Shown one piece after another: positions 52,071 to 60,915 of a stretch of DNA of 64,000 nt (the stretch's first letter is position 1; each line of letters starts with the position of its first letter). Location: the NCBI RefSeq assembly GCF_002002725.1, contig NZ_MUNW01000063.1, positions 186,001 through 250,000 of the forward strand, written 5' to 3'. The notes under the pieces are model-generated. The model did not search any database. It had not been told where the DNA came from and was given only the letters and a program-made list of their open reading frames with translations. Both the position numbers and the translations under genes were made by a program. The stretch comes from Sinorhizobium sp. A49 (GTDB lineage Bacteria; Pseudomonadota; Alphaproteobacteria; Rhizobiales; Rhizobiaceae).

Positions 52071-53984
52071 ATGACAATCAAAGCACGCCTGCTTATTTGT
52101 TTGTCGCTGCTCGCCGTGGCCATGCTGGTCATGATCGTCACGGCATTCAATGCGATGACATCAATTTCCAAGCGCACGGAATCCATCGTCGCCGATCGGT
52201 TGGTACCGGTCGACCAGTTGAAGACCGTGTCGGACATGTATGCCGTCGAGATCGTCGACACCACCCACAAGGTGCGCAGCGCCGCACTCGGCTGGGGCGC
52301 CGGCAAAGAAGCGATCACCGCAGCCCTTTCCACGATCGACACGCAATGGCGCGCCTATGGGGCGACCAAATTGACGCCTGAGGAAAAGAGGCTCGCGCAG
52401 AGCTTCGATAGTGCGCGGGCCGCCAGCGACGCTTCGATCCGCGCGCTCATGCAGATCCTCGATCGCCAGGACAAGGCGGAACTTGAGCGCTTCGTCGACA
52501 ACAGGCTCTACCCCGCAGTCGATCCCCTCGCCGTGCCGATCAGCGAACTGATCAAGCTGCAGCTTTCCGAGGCAAACAATGAACTCAGGGCGGCGATCGA
52601 CGAGAAGGATAACCTGACACTTTGGCAAACAGTCATAGCCGGCCTCGCACTGGCAACACTCGCAGCAACGGTGTGGTTCGTCATCTCCGGACTTTTCCAA
52701 CCGCTTTCGAAGCTACGCGAAGCGATGCGGCAGCTTGCCGCCGGCAACCTCAAGACGTTGATCTATGGCGAAGGGCGCCGGGATGAAATCGGCCAGATGG
52801 CAGGCGCCGTCGCCGTGTTCCGCGACAATGCGCTTGAACGCCAAAGACTGGAACAGGACGCGGAGGCAAACCGCTCGCTTTCGGAGCGCGAGCGCGAACA
52901 GCGCGAGGCGCAAAAGGCCAGGGAATCGGCAGAAGTGCAGGCGGCCGTCGAAGCGCTGGCCTTCGGGCTCGATCGCCTTGCCGAAGGCGACCTGACCTAT
53001 CGTATCCGCACGGCGCTTGCCGAGCGGCTCGACGCGCTTCGCACCAACTTCAACAGTTCGGTCGGCAATCTGGAAGACGCCCTGCGCTCGGTCGGCGACA
53101 ATGCCCGCAGCATCAATGCCGGCGCCACCGAAATCCGCTCGGCGGCGGGCGACTTGTCGAAACGGACCGAACAGCAGGCAGCCTCCGGCGAGGAGACGGC
53201 CGCAGCGCTCGACCAGATCGCAACCACCGTGGCGGATGCAAGCCGGCGAGCCGAGGAGGCCGGAAGCCTGGTGACCAGAACCCGCGGCGCGGCCGAGAAA
53301 TCCGGAGAAATCGTCGGCAATGCGATCACCGCCATGAGCGGCATCGAGGCATCCTCCCGCGAGATCTCCAGCATCATCGGCGTCATCGACGACATCGCCT
53401 TCCAGACCAACCTGCTGGCACTCAACGCCGGCGTCGAGGCGGCGCGAGCCGGCGAGGCCGGCAAGGGCTTTGCCGTCGTCGCCCAGGAAGTCCGAGAGCT
53501 TGCCCAACGCTCGGCCCAGGCCGCCAAGGAGATCAAGGCGCTGATCGCCATCTCCGGCGCCCAGGTCAAATCCGGCGTCAGCCTTGTCCGCGAGACCGGA
53601 ACGGCGCTCGAAGGCATCATCGCCGAAGTGCAGGAGATCAGCGCCCATGTGACGGCCATCGTCGAAAGCGCCCGCGAGCAATCGGCCGGCATCCAGCAGA
53701 TCAACACGGCGGTCAATTCGATCGACCAGGGCACGCAACAGAATGCAGCGATGGTGGAGCAGTCGACGGCCGCAAGCCATAGCCTCGCGCGCGAGGCCGG
53801 TGCGCTCAACGAGCTGCTGATGCGCTTCAAGACCGGCAATGGCCAGGCGCATCCGGTGCATCTCGTCGCAGCCGGATCCGCCGAGCAGGCAGCCTCTTCG
53901 CCAGCGCGCACGCTCAACCGTCGGCTTGCCGCCGCCTACCGCAGTCCTGCGGCCGAACAGGAAAAGGGCTGGGCGGAATTCTAG
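52071..53984 (+). CDS. Methyl-accepting chemotaxis protein with CheR-docking tail
   Basis: 637 residues. TM1 at residues 7-27 ([20 protein letters not shown]), a periplasmic four-helix-bundle-type sensor to about 188, TM2 ([19 protein letters not shown]), HAMP (about 209-262), and a cytoplasmic signalling domain with the hairpin motif [20 protein letters not shown]. The last five residues GWAEF form a CheR/CheB docking pentapeptide. The ligand is unknown. Start at ATG 52071; the upstream extension of the frame is part of the leader. Confidence 0.92.
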   Translation: MTIKARLLICLSLLAVAMLVMIVTAFNAMTSISKRTESIVADRLVPVDQLKTVSDMYAVEIVDTTHKVRSAALGWGAGKEAITAALSTIDTQWRAYGATKLTPEEKRLAQSFDSARAASDASIRALMQILDRQDKAELERFVDNRLYPAVDPLAVPISELIKLQLSEANNELRAAIDEKDNLTLWQTVIAGLALATLAATVWFVISGLFQPLSKLREAMRQLAAGNLKTLIYGEGRRDEIGQMAGAVAVFRDNALERQRLEQDAEANRSLSEREREQREAQKARESAEVQAAVEALAFGLDRLAEGDLTYRIRTALAERLDALRTNFNSSVGNLEDALRSVGDNARSINAGATEIRSAAGDLSKRTEQQAASGEETAAALDQIATTVADASRRAEEAGSLVTRTRGAAEKSGEIVGNAITAMSGIEASSREISSIIGVIDDIAFQTNLLALNAGVEAARAGEAGKGFAVVAQEVRELAQRSAQAAKEIKALIAISGAQVKSGVSLVRETGTALEGIIAEVQEISAHVTAIVESAREQSAGIQQINTAVNSIDQGTQQNAAMVEQSTAASHSLAREAGALNELLMRFKTGNGQAHPVHLVAAGSAEQAASSPARTLNRRLAAAYRSPAAEQEKGWAEF

Positions 53985-54010
53985 CCGGCGCGAATGCCAA
54001 TCACCGATTG

Positions 54011-54040
54011 GAGCGCGGACCGCAAGGCCCGCGCTTTTTC
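54011..54040 (+). terminator. Terminator of chemoreceptor gene
   Basis: Stem AGCGCGGACC / GGCCCGCGCT (one mismatch), loop GCAA, followed by TTTTTC, 27 bp after the stop. Confidence 0.8.
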
Positions 54041-54081
54041 ATGTAATGGCCAGGCCAGCGACGCGAAAGGAAGTATAAAGT

Positions 54082-54096
54082 CTAGTAATTTACTAG
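54082..54096. promoter_or_regulatory. Palindrome upstream of cysH
   Basis: Perfect CTAGTAA-T-TTACTAG dyad about 135 bp before cysH, in an AT-rich stretch. A sulfur-responsive regulator site (Rrf2 or CysB-like) is plausible from location only. Confidence 0.4.
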
Positions 54097-54231
54097 CTTA
54101 TCTTGCGTTTTTCACTGCTTTTCGATCTGAGAGGCAGATTTGCTCCAAACGTGCAGCATTAGAAACCGCTATTTCTGTCCCTCGCCCCGCCCGGCTGCGA
54201 TATTCCGACTAAGTTGGAACAGGACGCAGCC

Positions 54232-54987
54232 ATGACCACGTCACCCCTCGACGCCACCGCAAAAGCTTTGAACGAAGCGCTTGAAGGCCTGGACCTCGCA
54301 GGACGTCTCGCGCTCGTCGCCGGCCTCGAAGGCCGCGCCGTCTTTACCACGTCGCTCGGCATCGAAGACCAGGTGATCACGGCTGCGATCGGCGAGAACC
54401 AGCTCACCGTCGACGTCGCGACGCTCCAGACTGGCCGCCTCTTCAACGAGACGGTGGCGTTGATCGACAAGACGGAAGAGACCTACGGCATCCTTATCAA
54501 GCGGTTTCACCCGGAAAGCGCCGACGTTGACGCCTATGCCGCGCAGTATGGCGCCAATGGCTTTTACGACAGCGTCGAAGCCAGGCACGCCTGTTGTGAC
54601 GTGCGCAAGCTGAAGCCGCTTGCGCGCGCACTCGAAGGTGCCAGCTACTGGGTGACGGGACTTCGCCGCGGCCAGTCCGGCAACCGGGCGGCGACGCCCT
54701 TTGCCGAAGCGGACAACGAACGCGGCCTGATCAAGATCAATCCGCTGGCCGACTGGGATATCGAGACCATCCGTGCTTACGTTACCGCGAATGGCGTTCC
54801 TGTGAACCCGCTGCATGCCCGCGGTTATCCTTCGATCGGCTGCGAACCCTGTACCCGCGCCATCAAGCCGGGCGAGCCCGAACGGGCCGGCCGGTGGTGG
54901 TGGGAAAACGACGAGAAGCGCGAATGCGGTCTTCACGTCCCCGAGGCAGCCACCTCTGCCATCCCGAATACGAGCAGCGCCGCCTGA
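54232..54987 (+). CDS. cysH: Adenylyl-sulfate (APS) reductase CysH
   Basis: 251-residue thioredoxin-dependent APS reductase, making sulfite from APS. The four cysteines of the [4Fe-4S] cluster are Cys121-Cys122 (RHACCDVRK) and Cys204/Cys207 (IGCEPCTRA), marking the plant/bacterial APS type rather than the PAPS type. The catalytic Cys232 is in RECGLHVPE. GRRGQSG-like LRRGQSGNRA is the substrate-binding block. The start at 54232 is taken over an ATG six codons earlier. First gene of cysHDN. Confidence 0.95.
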   Translation: MTTSPLDATAKALNEALEGLDLAGRLALVAGLEGRAVFTTSLGIEDQVITAAIGENQLTVDVATLQTGRLFNETVALIDKTEETYGILIKRFHPESADVDAYAAQYGANGFYDSVEARHACCDVRKLKPLARALEGASYWVTGLRRGQSGNRAATPFAEADNERGLIKINPLADWDIETIRAYVTANGVPVNPLHARGYPSIGCEPCTRAIKPGEPERAGRWWWENDEKRECGLHVPEAATSAIPNTSSAA

Positions 54988-55032
54988 GGGCAGGCGCACT
55001 CCTCAAAAGACAAGATCCTCCCGGAGACTGAA

Positions 55033-55986
55033 ATGCCCCTGACCCATCCGGAAACGGAACTGCATAATCCGCAGAGCACCAAGCCGCCGCTTGACCCGCA
55101 TCTGAAGGCGCTGGAAAACGAAGCGATCCACATCTTCCGTGAAGTGGCCGCCGAGTTCGACCGGCCTGTCATGCTCTACTCGATCGGCAAGGATTCCTCG
55201 GTGCTGCTGCACCTGGCACGCAAGGCCTTCTATCCCGGCCGCGTCCCCTTCCCGCTGCTGCACGTCAACACCGGCTGGAAGTTCGCCGAGATGATCGCGT
55301 TTCGAAACGAGATCGTGAAGCGCTACGACCTCGACCTGATCGAGCACGTCAATCCGCGCGGTGCTGCGGAAAACGTCACGCCGTTCAGCCATGGTTCGGC
55401 GCTCTATACCGACATCATGAAGACCGAGGCGTTGCGCCAGGCGCTTGATGCCGGCCAGTATGACGCAGCCTTCGGCGGCGCGCGCCGCGACGAAGAAGCC
55501 TCACGCGCCAAGGAGCGCATCTACTCCTTCCGCACCCCCGACCACCGCTGGGATCCGCGCAACCAGCGCCCCGAGCTCTGGAACGTCTATAACGGCATGG
55601 TGCGCAAGGGCGAGAGCGTGCGCGCCTTTCCGCTGTCGAACTGGACCGAAGTCGACATCTGGCGCTACATCCAGGCGGAAGACATCCCGATCGTGCCGCT
55701 TTATTTCGCCAAGAAACGCCCGGTCGTCGAACGCGACGGCATGATGATCCTTGCCGAAGATCCCCGCCTTGAGCTTTTGCCTGATGAAACCAAGCGCGAA
55801 GAGGTGATCCGCTTCCGCACGCTCGGCTGCTTCCCGCTGACCGGCGCCATCCGCTCCGAAGCCACCTCGCTCGACGACATCATCTCCGAACTTGAAACCG
55901 CGACCGTATCCGAACGTCAGGGCCGCGCCATCGACCGTGACCAATCCGGCTCGATGGAAAAGAAAAAACGCGAAGGATATTTCTGA
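55033..55986 (+). CDS. cysD: Sulfate adenylyltransferase subunit 2
   Basis: 317-residue ATP-pyrophosphatase-type catalytic subunit that, with CysN, makes APS from sulfate and ATP. PP-loop motif [40 protein letters not shown] and [20 protein letters not shown] are CysD blocks. cysN starts in its stop codon (shared base at 55986). Confidence 0.97.
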   Translation: MPLTHPETELHNPQSTKPPLDPHLKALENEAIHIFREVAAEFDRPVMLYSIGKDSSVLLHLARKAFYPGRVPFPLLHVNTGWKFAEMIAFRNEIVKRYDLDLIEHVNPRGAAENVTPFSHGSALYTDIMKTEALRQALDAGQYDAAFGGARRDEEASRAKERIYSFRTPDHRWDPRNQRPELWNVYNGMVRKGESVRAFPLSNWTEVDIWRYIQAEDIPIVPLYFAKKRPVVERDGMMILAEDPRLELLPDETKREEVIRFRTLGCFPLTGAIRSEATSLDDIISELETATVSERQGRAIDRDQSGSMEKKKREGYF

Positions 55987-57491
55987 TGACCGCACCAGCA
56001 ACCGCGAATGCCGTTCAGGAAGACGCAGCCGGCCAGGTTCTGGCGTTTCCGGCCTCCGAAACGGCACGCGCCACGCGCGACAGCCGTCCCCTTCGCCTCA
56101 TCACCTGCGGATCGGTCGACGACGGAAAGTCGACGCTGATCGGCCGGCTGCTCTGGGATACCAAGGCGGTCAAGGAAGACCAGGCGGCAACACTGCGGCG
56201 TGATTCCAGCGGCAAGCAGAACGATCTCGGCCTGCCGGACTTCGCGCTGCTGCTCGACGGTCTCCAGGCCGAGCGCGAACAGGGCATCACCATCGACGTC
56301 GCCTATCGCTACTTCTCAACCGACCGGCGCTCCTTCATCGTCGCCGACACGCCCGGCCACGAGCAGTACACCCGCAACATGGCAACCGGCGCCTCGACGG
56401 CCGACCTCGCGATATTGCTGGTCGACGCTCGCGTCGGCCTGCTCGAGCAGACACGCCGGCATGCGACCATCGCGACGCTGATGGGCATCAAGCAGTTCGT
56501 CCTGGCGGTCAACAAGATCGACCTGACGGACTATGACCGCGCCCGGTTCGACCAGATCAGCCACGAGTTTCGTGAGCTGGCGTTGTCACTCGGCGTGCGC
56601 CAGGTCACGGCCATTCCGCTTTCAGCGCTGAAGGGCGAGAACGTCGTTTACGACGGTCGCGCCTCCATGCCCTGGTACGACGGCCCGACACTGGTCGAAG
56701 TGCTTGAACTGGCGACGACACGCTCGTCCCAGACCGTTGGCTTCCGCCTGCCGGTACAGCGCGTCTCCCGTCCGGGCGAAAGCTTCCGTGGCTACCAGGG
56801 AACGGTTGCCGGCGGCTCGGTGAAGCCCGGCGATAGTGTCGTCATCCTGCCCTCGGGCATGGTCGCCAACGTCACCAAGATCGTCACCTTCGACCTGGTG
56901 CGCAATGCGGCGGTGGCGGGAGACGCCATCACGCTGGTGCTCGATCGTCAGGTCGACGTTTCGCGTGGCGACATGATCGTCGCCATCGACAGCCAGCCCC
57001 TGACGGGCCTTGCCTTCGACGCCCAGATCGTTGCGCTGCAGCCTGACGGCATCCAGCCGGGCAAGCGCTACTGGCTGAAAAGCGGCAGCCGCCGCCAACG
57101 TGTCCAGGTGCAACCCGCAAGCCAGCTGGACCTGAAGACCGGCAAGTGGGAACCGGCCGAGCAACTGGCGATGAACGCCATCGGCAAGGTTCACCTAGCC
57201 TTTGACGAACAGGCGATCTTCGACCCCTACGAGCAGAACCGCACGACCGGCGCCTTCATCCTGATCGATCCCGACACCAACAACACGGTGGCCGGCGGCA
57301 TGATCACGGCCAAACGCTCGGCGCTTGGCGGCATTCATACGGAAGATGCGCGTGTGATCCTGTCGCTACCGGCCGATCTTGCCGATCAGCTGATGGCAAC
57401 CGAGCTGTTTGCGGCTCGTCGCGAGGACGCCGAAGTACGTCGCGTCAGCGCCGGCCGGGCGAGCGAGATCATCGACACGATCGACGGCTGA
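55986..57491 (+). CDS. cysN: Sulfate adenylyltransferase subunit 1 (GTPase)
   Basis: 501-residue EF-Tu-like GTPase that drives APS synthesis. G1 GSVDDGKSTLIGRLL, G3 DTPGHEQYTRNM, G4 NKID. The protein stops at CysN length with no C-terminal CysC kinase domain, which agrees with the APS-type CysH: PAPS is not needed for reduction here. Followed by a good terminator. Confidence 0.96.
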   Translation: MTAPATANAVQEDAAGQVLAFPASETARATRDSRPLRLITCGSVDDGKSTLIGRLLWDTKAVKEDQAATLRRDSSGKQNDLGLPDFALLLDGLQAEREQGITIDVAYRYFSTDRRSFIVADTPGHEQYTRNMATGASTADLAILLVDARVGLLEQTRRHATIATLMGIKQFVLAVNKIDLTDYDRARFDQISHEFRELALSLGVRQVTAIPLSALKGENVVYDGRASMPWYDGPTLVEVLELATTRSSQTVGFRLPVQRVSRPGESFRGYQGTVAGGSVKPGDSVVILPSGMVANVTKIVTFDLVRNAAVAGDAITLVLDRQVDVSRGDMIVAIDSQPLTGLAFDAQIVALQPDGIQPGKRYWLKSGSRRQRVQVQPASQLDLKTGKWEPAEQLAMNAIGKVHLAFDEQAIFDPYEQNRTTGAFILIDPDTNNTVAGGMITAKRSALGGIHTEDARVILSLPADLADQLMATELFAARREDAEVRRVSAGRASEIIDTIDG

Positions 57492-57512
57492 TCGCCGGTC
57501 ACCCAGGATAAG

Positions 57513-57542
57513 AAAGAGGGCCTGCGTGGGCCCTTTTTCGTT
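57513..57542 (+). terminator. Terminator of cysHDN
   Basis: Stem AAAGAGGGCC / GGCCCTTTTT with a 6-nt loop and T-run ending TTTTTCG, 21 bp after the cysN stop. Confidence 0.85.
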
Positions 57543-57643
57543 TCGACGGATCTGCGCGACGCCTCGCTGAATTGCGCCAACGCACCTTTCCGAAATTGGC
57601 TGCTGCGCTACTTTCCATGGACCGGGAAGGAGGAGTAGCCATT

Positions 57644-57835
57644 ATGCTGGACCATGAACGGGAAGACGTGCCGCGCCGTGGCTTTCTTGGGCGGGCCATG
57701 ACGATCGAGGCCTTCGCACGGAAGTACCGGCTCGACGCGGAGGAAACAAGACGGCTTCAGGGCCAGTTCGGCCCGACGGCCGACGAGATCGAGTTGCTGC
57801 AGGCCGCTCGGCGCATCGGTATGCCGGAGCAGTAA
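57644..57835 (+). CDS. Small soluble protein of unknown function
   Basis: 63 residues (MLDHEREDVPRRGFLGRAMT, FARKYRLDAEETRRLQGQFG). The start at 57644 is chosen because AAGGAGGAG precedes it. It looks like a small basic/acidic helical protein, possibly an HTH-like sequence, and resembles short conserved rhizobial hypotheticals. Own transcription unit after the cys terminator. Confidence 0.68.
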   Translation: MLDHEREDVPRRGFLGRAMTIEAFARKYRLDAEETRRLQGQFGPTADEIELLQAARRIGMPEQ

Positions 57836-57955
57836 CACCGACCTGCGCTGTAGTGCGTCTCCAGCGCAGCGCGTCAAACAGGACGCCCAAAGGCGCTGTA
57901 ATGCTAACCATTTTCCTGCTTACATCGATTTCGATCTAGGGAATCGCGCAGCAAA

Positions 57956-58099
57956 TCACGACCGCTGCTCGATGCTCGGAAGCACCATCGTCAGCGGGGC
58001 GGGATCGGCGTGCTGCCAAAGCTGGTAGCCGACGACGCTGCCGAGGATGGCGGACCATATGGCGATCTCGCGGAATGAGATTATCGGTTCCTTCAACAT
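57956..58099 (-). CDS. Small single-pass membrane protein
   Basis: 47 residues (MLKEPIISFREIAIWSAIL..., then VVGYQLWQHADPAPLTM) with one hydrophobic helix, probably membrane-inserted. GAGG lies about 8 bp before the ATG at 58099; a GTG start at 58153 would add 18 residues. No family recognised. Confidence 0.4.
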   Translation of the reverse strand: MLKEPIISFREIAIWSAILGSVVGYQLWQHADPAPLTMVLPSIEQRS

Positions 58100-58578
58100 C
58101 TGAGCCTCACGGGGAGAACGATTGTTGAGGACAATATCGCCTTTATTGTTCACTGCGATAAGACGTCATTCGGTGAACATGCCGTCTCCAATTGAACAAT
58201 GACGGTTTGCTTGCGGCGTGCGCGTATTTCGGCGGCACGCGCTGGCGCTGCGTCGAACGCACACATTGATCCGCCATGGTCCCGGCTCGCGCGACACCAA
58301 CGCCCAGCAATGGCCGCGACGATCTTCGTGCCGCCCCGTGCCGAAACGGCACATAGCTTGCGATTGCTTCACCTTGAGCAGCGGCCATAAAATTTGAGGG
58401 TTTAAATATGTCGATGCATTTGTAAGTTGGCGCGTCGATCATGATGATCGATAGGGCTGTTTCACCGTTGCCAAACGTCGTGGGACAGTCCGCCTGACCA
58501 ACAATGCCAGGAGCCCTGGTCAGGCAAAGAAAAGGGCCCTTGCGAGCCCTCTCCTGTCTTCCAATGCATCATCCCTGA
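58100..58578. other. Intergenic region without supportable gene
   Basis: About 480 bp. It contains related short motifs around 58146-58200 (TTGTTCAC, GTGAACA, TTGAACAAT), two in inverted orientation, and near its end the terminator of the downstream symporter gene. Short frames lack coding bias and ribosome-binding sites. I see no RNA gene. Confidence 0.4.
58524..58552 (-). terminator. Terminator of symporter gene
   Basis: Stem AGGGC / GCCCT around CCTTGCGA with a minus-strand TTTTCTTTG tail, 27 bp after the stop of the 58579 gene. Confidence 0.75.
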
Positions 58579-59538
58579 TCAGCGGGCGCTGACCGCAGGC
58601 TCGGCATCTTCATCTTCCGTGCGGCTGGCGAAATAGTTGGCGAGCAGCGCGCCGGAAATGTTGTGCCAGACGCTGAAGATCGCGCTCGGCACCGCGGCCA
58701 CTGGAGAGAAGTAGGCGTTCGCCAGAGCGGCGCCGAGGCCGCTGTTCTGCATGCCAACCTCGATCGCGATCGCCTTGCGCTTGGCAAGCGACAGACCGGC
58801 TGCCTTGGCGGCGAAGAAACCCAGGAGATAGCCGAGGCCATTGTGCAGGACGACGACGGCGAAGATCAGCAAGCCGGAACTGGCGATCGCGCCCTTGCTG
58901 GCACCGACGACGGCGGCGACGATCAACACGATGCCCGCGACGCTAACGAGCGGCAATGCCGGCACGGCAGCCTTGACCAGGCCCGGCAGCAGTTTCTGCA
59001 GCAGGAAGCCCAGCGCCAGCGGCACCAGCACGACCTTGACGATGCTCATGAACATCGCCATCGCATCAACAGGCAGATATTGGCTGGCGAATGTCCACAC
59101 GAGAAACGGCGTTACCACCGGCGCCAGAAGCGTCGTGACGCTGGTGCAGGCCACCGACAGCGCGACGTCCCCCTTCGAAAGGTATGTCATCACGTTGCTC
59201 GAGGTGCCGCCCGGGCAGCAGCCGACGAGGATGACGCCGGCGGCCACTTCCGGCGCCATCGGGATGATGGCGGTCAGCAGCACCGCAAGCAACGGCATGA
59301 TCAGAAACTGCGAGATGACGCCGATACCGACCTCGAACGGGCGCTTGGCGACCTCCTTGAAATCGTCGAGCGAAATCGTGAGCCCCATACCAAACATGAT
59401 GATGCCGAGCAGCGTGACGATGTAGGGCGTGATCTGCTTGAAAATATCCGGAAAAACGAAGCCGAGAACGGCGAAAAGAATGACCCAGAGCGCGAAAGTA
59501 CGTCCGACAAACTGGGAAAACGATGCGACTGCCTTCAA
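58579..59538 (-). CDS. Bile acid:sodium symporter family protein
   Basis: 319 residues with about ten membrane helices (BASS/SBF family). Family blocks are [36 protein letters not shown] and [18 protein letters not shown]; the sodium-site residues lie in the two crossover helices (GGTSSN and QNSGLG). Bacterial members carry organic anions such as pantothenate or ketopantoate rather than bile acids. Single gene. Confidence 0.92.
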   Translation of the reverse strand: MKAVASFSQFVGRTFALWVILFAVLGFVFPDIFKQITPYIVTLLGIIMFGMGLTISLDDFKEVAKRPFEVGIGVISQFLIMPLLAVLLTAIIPMAPEVAAGVILVGCCPGGTSSNVMTYLSKGDVALSVACTSVTTLLAPVVTPFLVWTFASQYLPVDAMAMFMSIVKVVLVPLALGFLLQKLLPGLVKAAVPALPLVSVAGIVLIVAAVVGASKGAIASSGLLIFAVVVLHNGLGYLLGFFAAKAAGLSLAKRKAIAIEVGMQNSGLGAALANAYFSPVAAVPSAIFSVWHNISGALLANYFASRTEDEDAEPAVSAR

Positions 59539-59747
59539 AATTTTACTCCTTGACGTGATGACGGCTGTCTAGGCGTCGGGCCCGGTTGCTTCAACACGTT
59601 TCGAACAAAAATCCGTCAGAGGTCGCAACATTGTGTCGATCACGACGTGACATCAGACACAAACGAGACGCATCTGGACATCAGCCGCGACATGCGGATA
59701 TCAGGCAGGTCTGACGCGACGACGCGCAGGATCTCAAGGAGACGAAG

Positions 59748-59927
59748 ATGACCGCGGACAAAAAACCGGAGACGACCGTGACCGTCGAAAAACGCTCGAA
59801 CGGCAAATGGTGCTTCGTCGTAAAGTATCGCGGCGTCACCCACCCGGCCCAGGGCAACTTCTCCTCGATGCTGCAGGCGCAGGCGATCGGCCAGTCGGTA
59901 CTGAAGGCTTTGGAAAAGCAGCGCTGA
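59748..59927 (+). CDS. Small protein (59 residues) of unknown function
   Basis: Begins MTADKKPETTVTVEKRSNGK and continues WCFVVKYRGVTHPAQGNFSS, ending ALEKQR. The beta-strand-like start followed by an Ala/Gln-rich helix suggests a small folded domain. AAGGAGACGAAG precedes the ATG at ideal spacing, and codon third positions are G/C-rich, so it is very likely a real gene. Confidence 0.68.
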   Translation: MTADKKPETTVTVEKRSNGKWCFVVKYRGVTHPAQGNFSSMLQAQAIGQSVLKALEKQR

Positions 59928-60016
59928 AAACGTCCACCCCGTCGATGCGGCCATGATGGAGCAGCCGAAGCTGTTCGCCTGCCCGCGGCATCTGGGTGTG
60001 CGACGGCGGCTGGCGA

Positions 60017-60436
60017 CTACTCCGTCGCCGAGCGAATGATGTTACAGAGGCCGTCGCGCACGATGTCCTTGGAGGTCATCTGCCCGGCCTGGATATCGAA
60101 GATGGCATCGACGCGCGTGCCGGCGCCGCGCTTGCGGGCGACGACCCGCAACGTTTGTATACGGCCGGAACCGGTCGTTTCCTGAAACGCGTCGACAGTG
60201 CCGAGTGACTTATTGACCTTGATGCCCGAGAACCCTTCGGCGGCAACGCCTTGAGCCAGCCGTTGCAAAGCGGTTTCAGGCTTCAGCTTGGCGAATTCCT
60301 GCCAGGTCTTGTAGCTGATAGCCGTCACCAACGGCACACCGGATACCTTGAAGTTCTTTTCGCAGCTCTGTGCCTGCGCCACACCATGGCTCGCCAGAAC
60401 CAGCACCGATGCGGCTATTGCCCGCCTGATCAACAT
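60017..60436 (-). CDS. Exported protein of unknown function
   Basis: 139 residues with a Sec signal peptide (LIRRAIAASVLVLASHGVAQ, cleavage after AQA). Two cysteines in the mature part (QSCEKNF and GLCNIIR) may pair. Start at 60436 preferred; a longer in-frame version is less likely. No family recognised; a periplasmic or outer-membrane-associated role is likely. Confidence 0.73.
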   Translation of the reverse strand: MLIRRAIAASVLVLASHGVAQAQSCEKNFKVSGVPLVTAISYKTWQEFAKLKPETALQRLAQGVAAEGFSGIKVNKSLGTVDAFQETTGSGRIQTLRVVARKRGAGTRVDAIFDIQAGQMTSKDIVRDGLCNIIRSATE

Positions 60437-60915
60437 TCCCCCACCTTTCGACAAGCACAACAATGTAGCCACCGAGACTACAACCCTTAGTTATAGTTAA
60501 ACAAGTCGAACATCCAGTCATGCACCGTTGTTCGACAAGCGGCGCGATCGGGCTGCAAAGTGCGCGCCCGAAACGATTGGGAGGTCGCTCTATGCCTTCG
60601 AAGATTTAAGGTTGATGCTTGCGAAGCGTCAGCTTGTTCTTTCGCCTCACGCAACCAGGCGAGCGAGGTCAGTGGAAATCCAATTCGCCCCTTGCCCTTC
60701 GGCGGCATCGGCCCGAAGCAGACGACGAACGACTTTCAGCGCTTTCCTGCATACCTGGCTTTGTGATGGGCAGCCGCATATGGCATCTCGCCGATGGGCA
60801 TGTGCGTCTTGCGGTCGGTGACCGTGCCTGGCCGGTACTGCCTGACCAGGGTCATTGGCGTTGATCCGTTTGCGGTATGCGCCCACCTTGGCCACATCCG
60901 CATCGTTGCGTGATC
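60437..60915. other. Region without a supportable gene
   Basis: About 480 bp. Several overlapping open frames on both strands exist, none with a ribosome-binding site or a recognisable domain. Base use is more mixed than in the flanking genes, which may reflect a decayed sequence. Confidence 0.4.

Noticed and set aside
58146-58200. TTGTTCAC / GTGAACA / TTGAACAAT cluster as an operator array
   Set aside because: Repeats are short and unevenly spaced, with no regulator gene adjacent; kept only as a note in the intergenic entry.
60647-60895. 82-codon minus-strand frame that could be a transposase or other gene remnant
   Set aside because: No recognisable motif, no ribosome-binding site, and overlapping frames of equal length on both strands.
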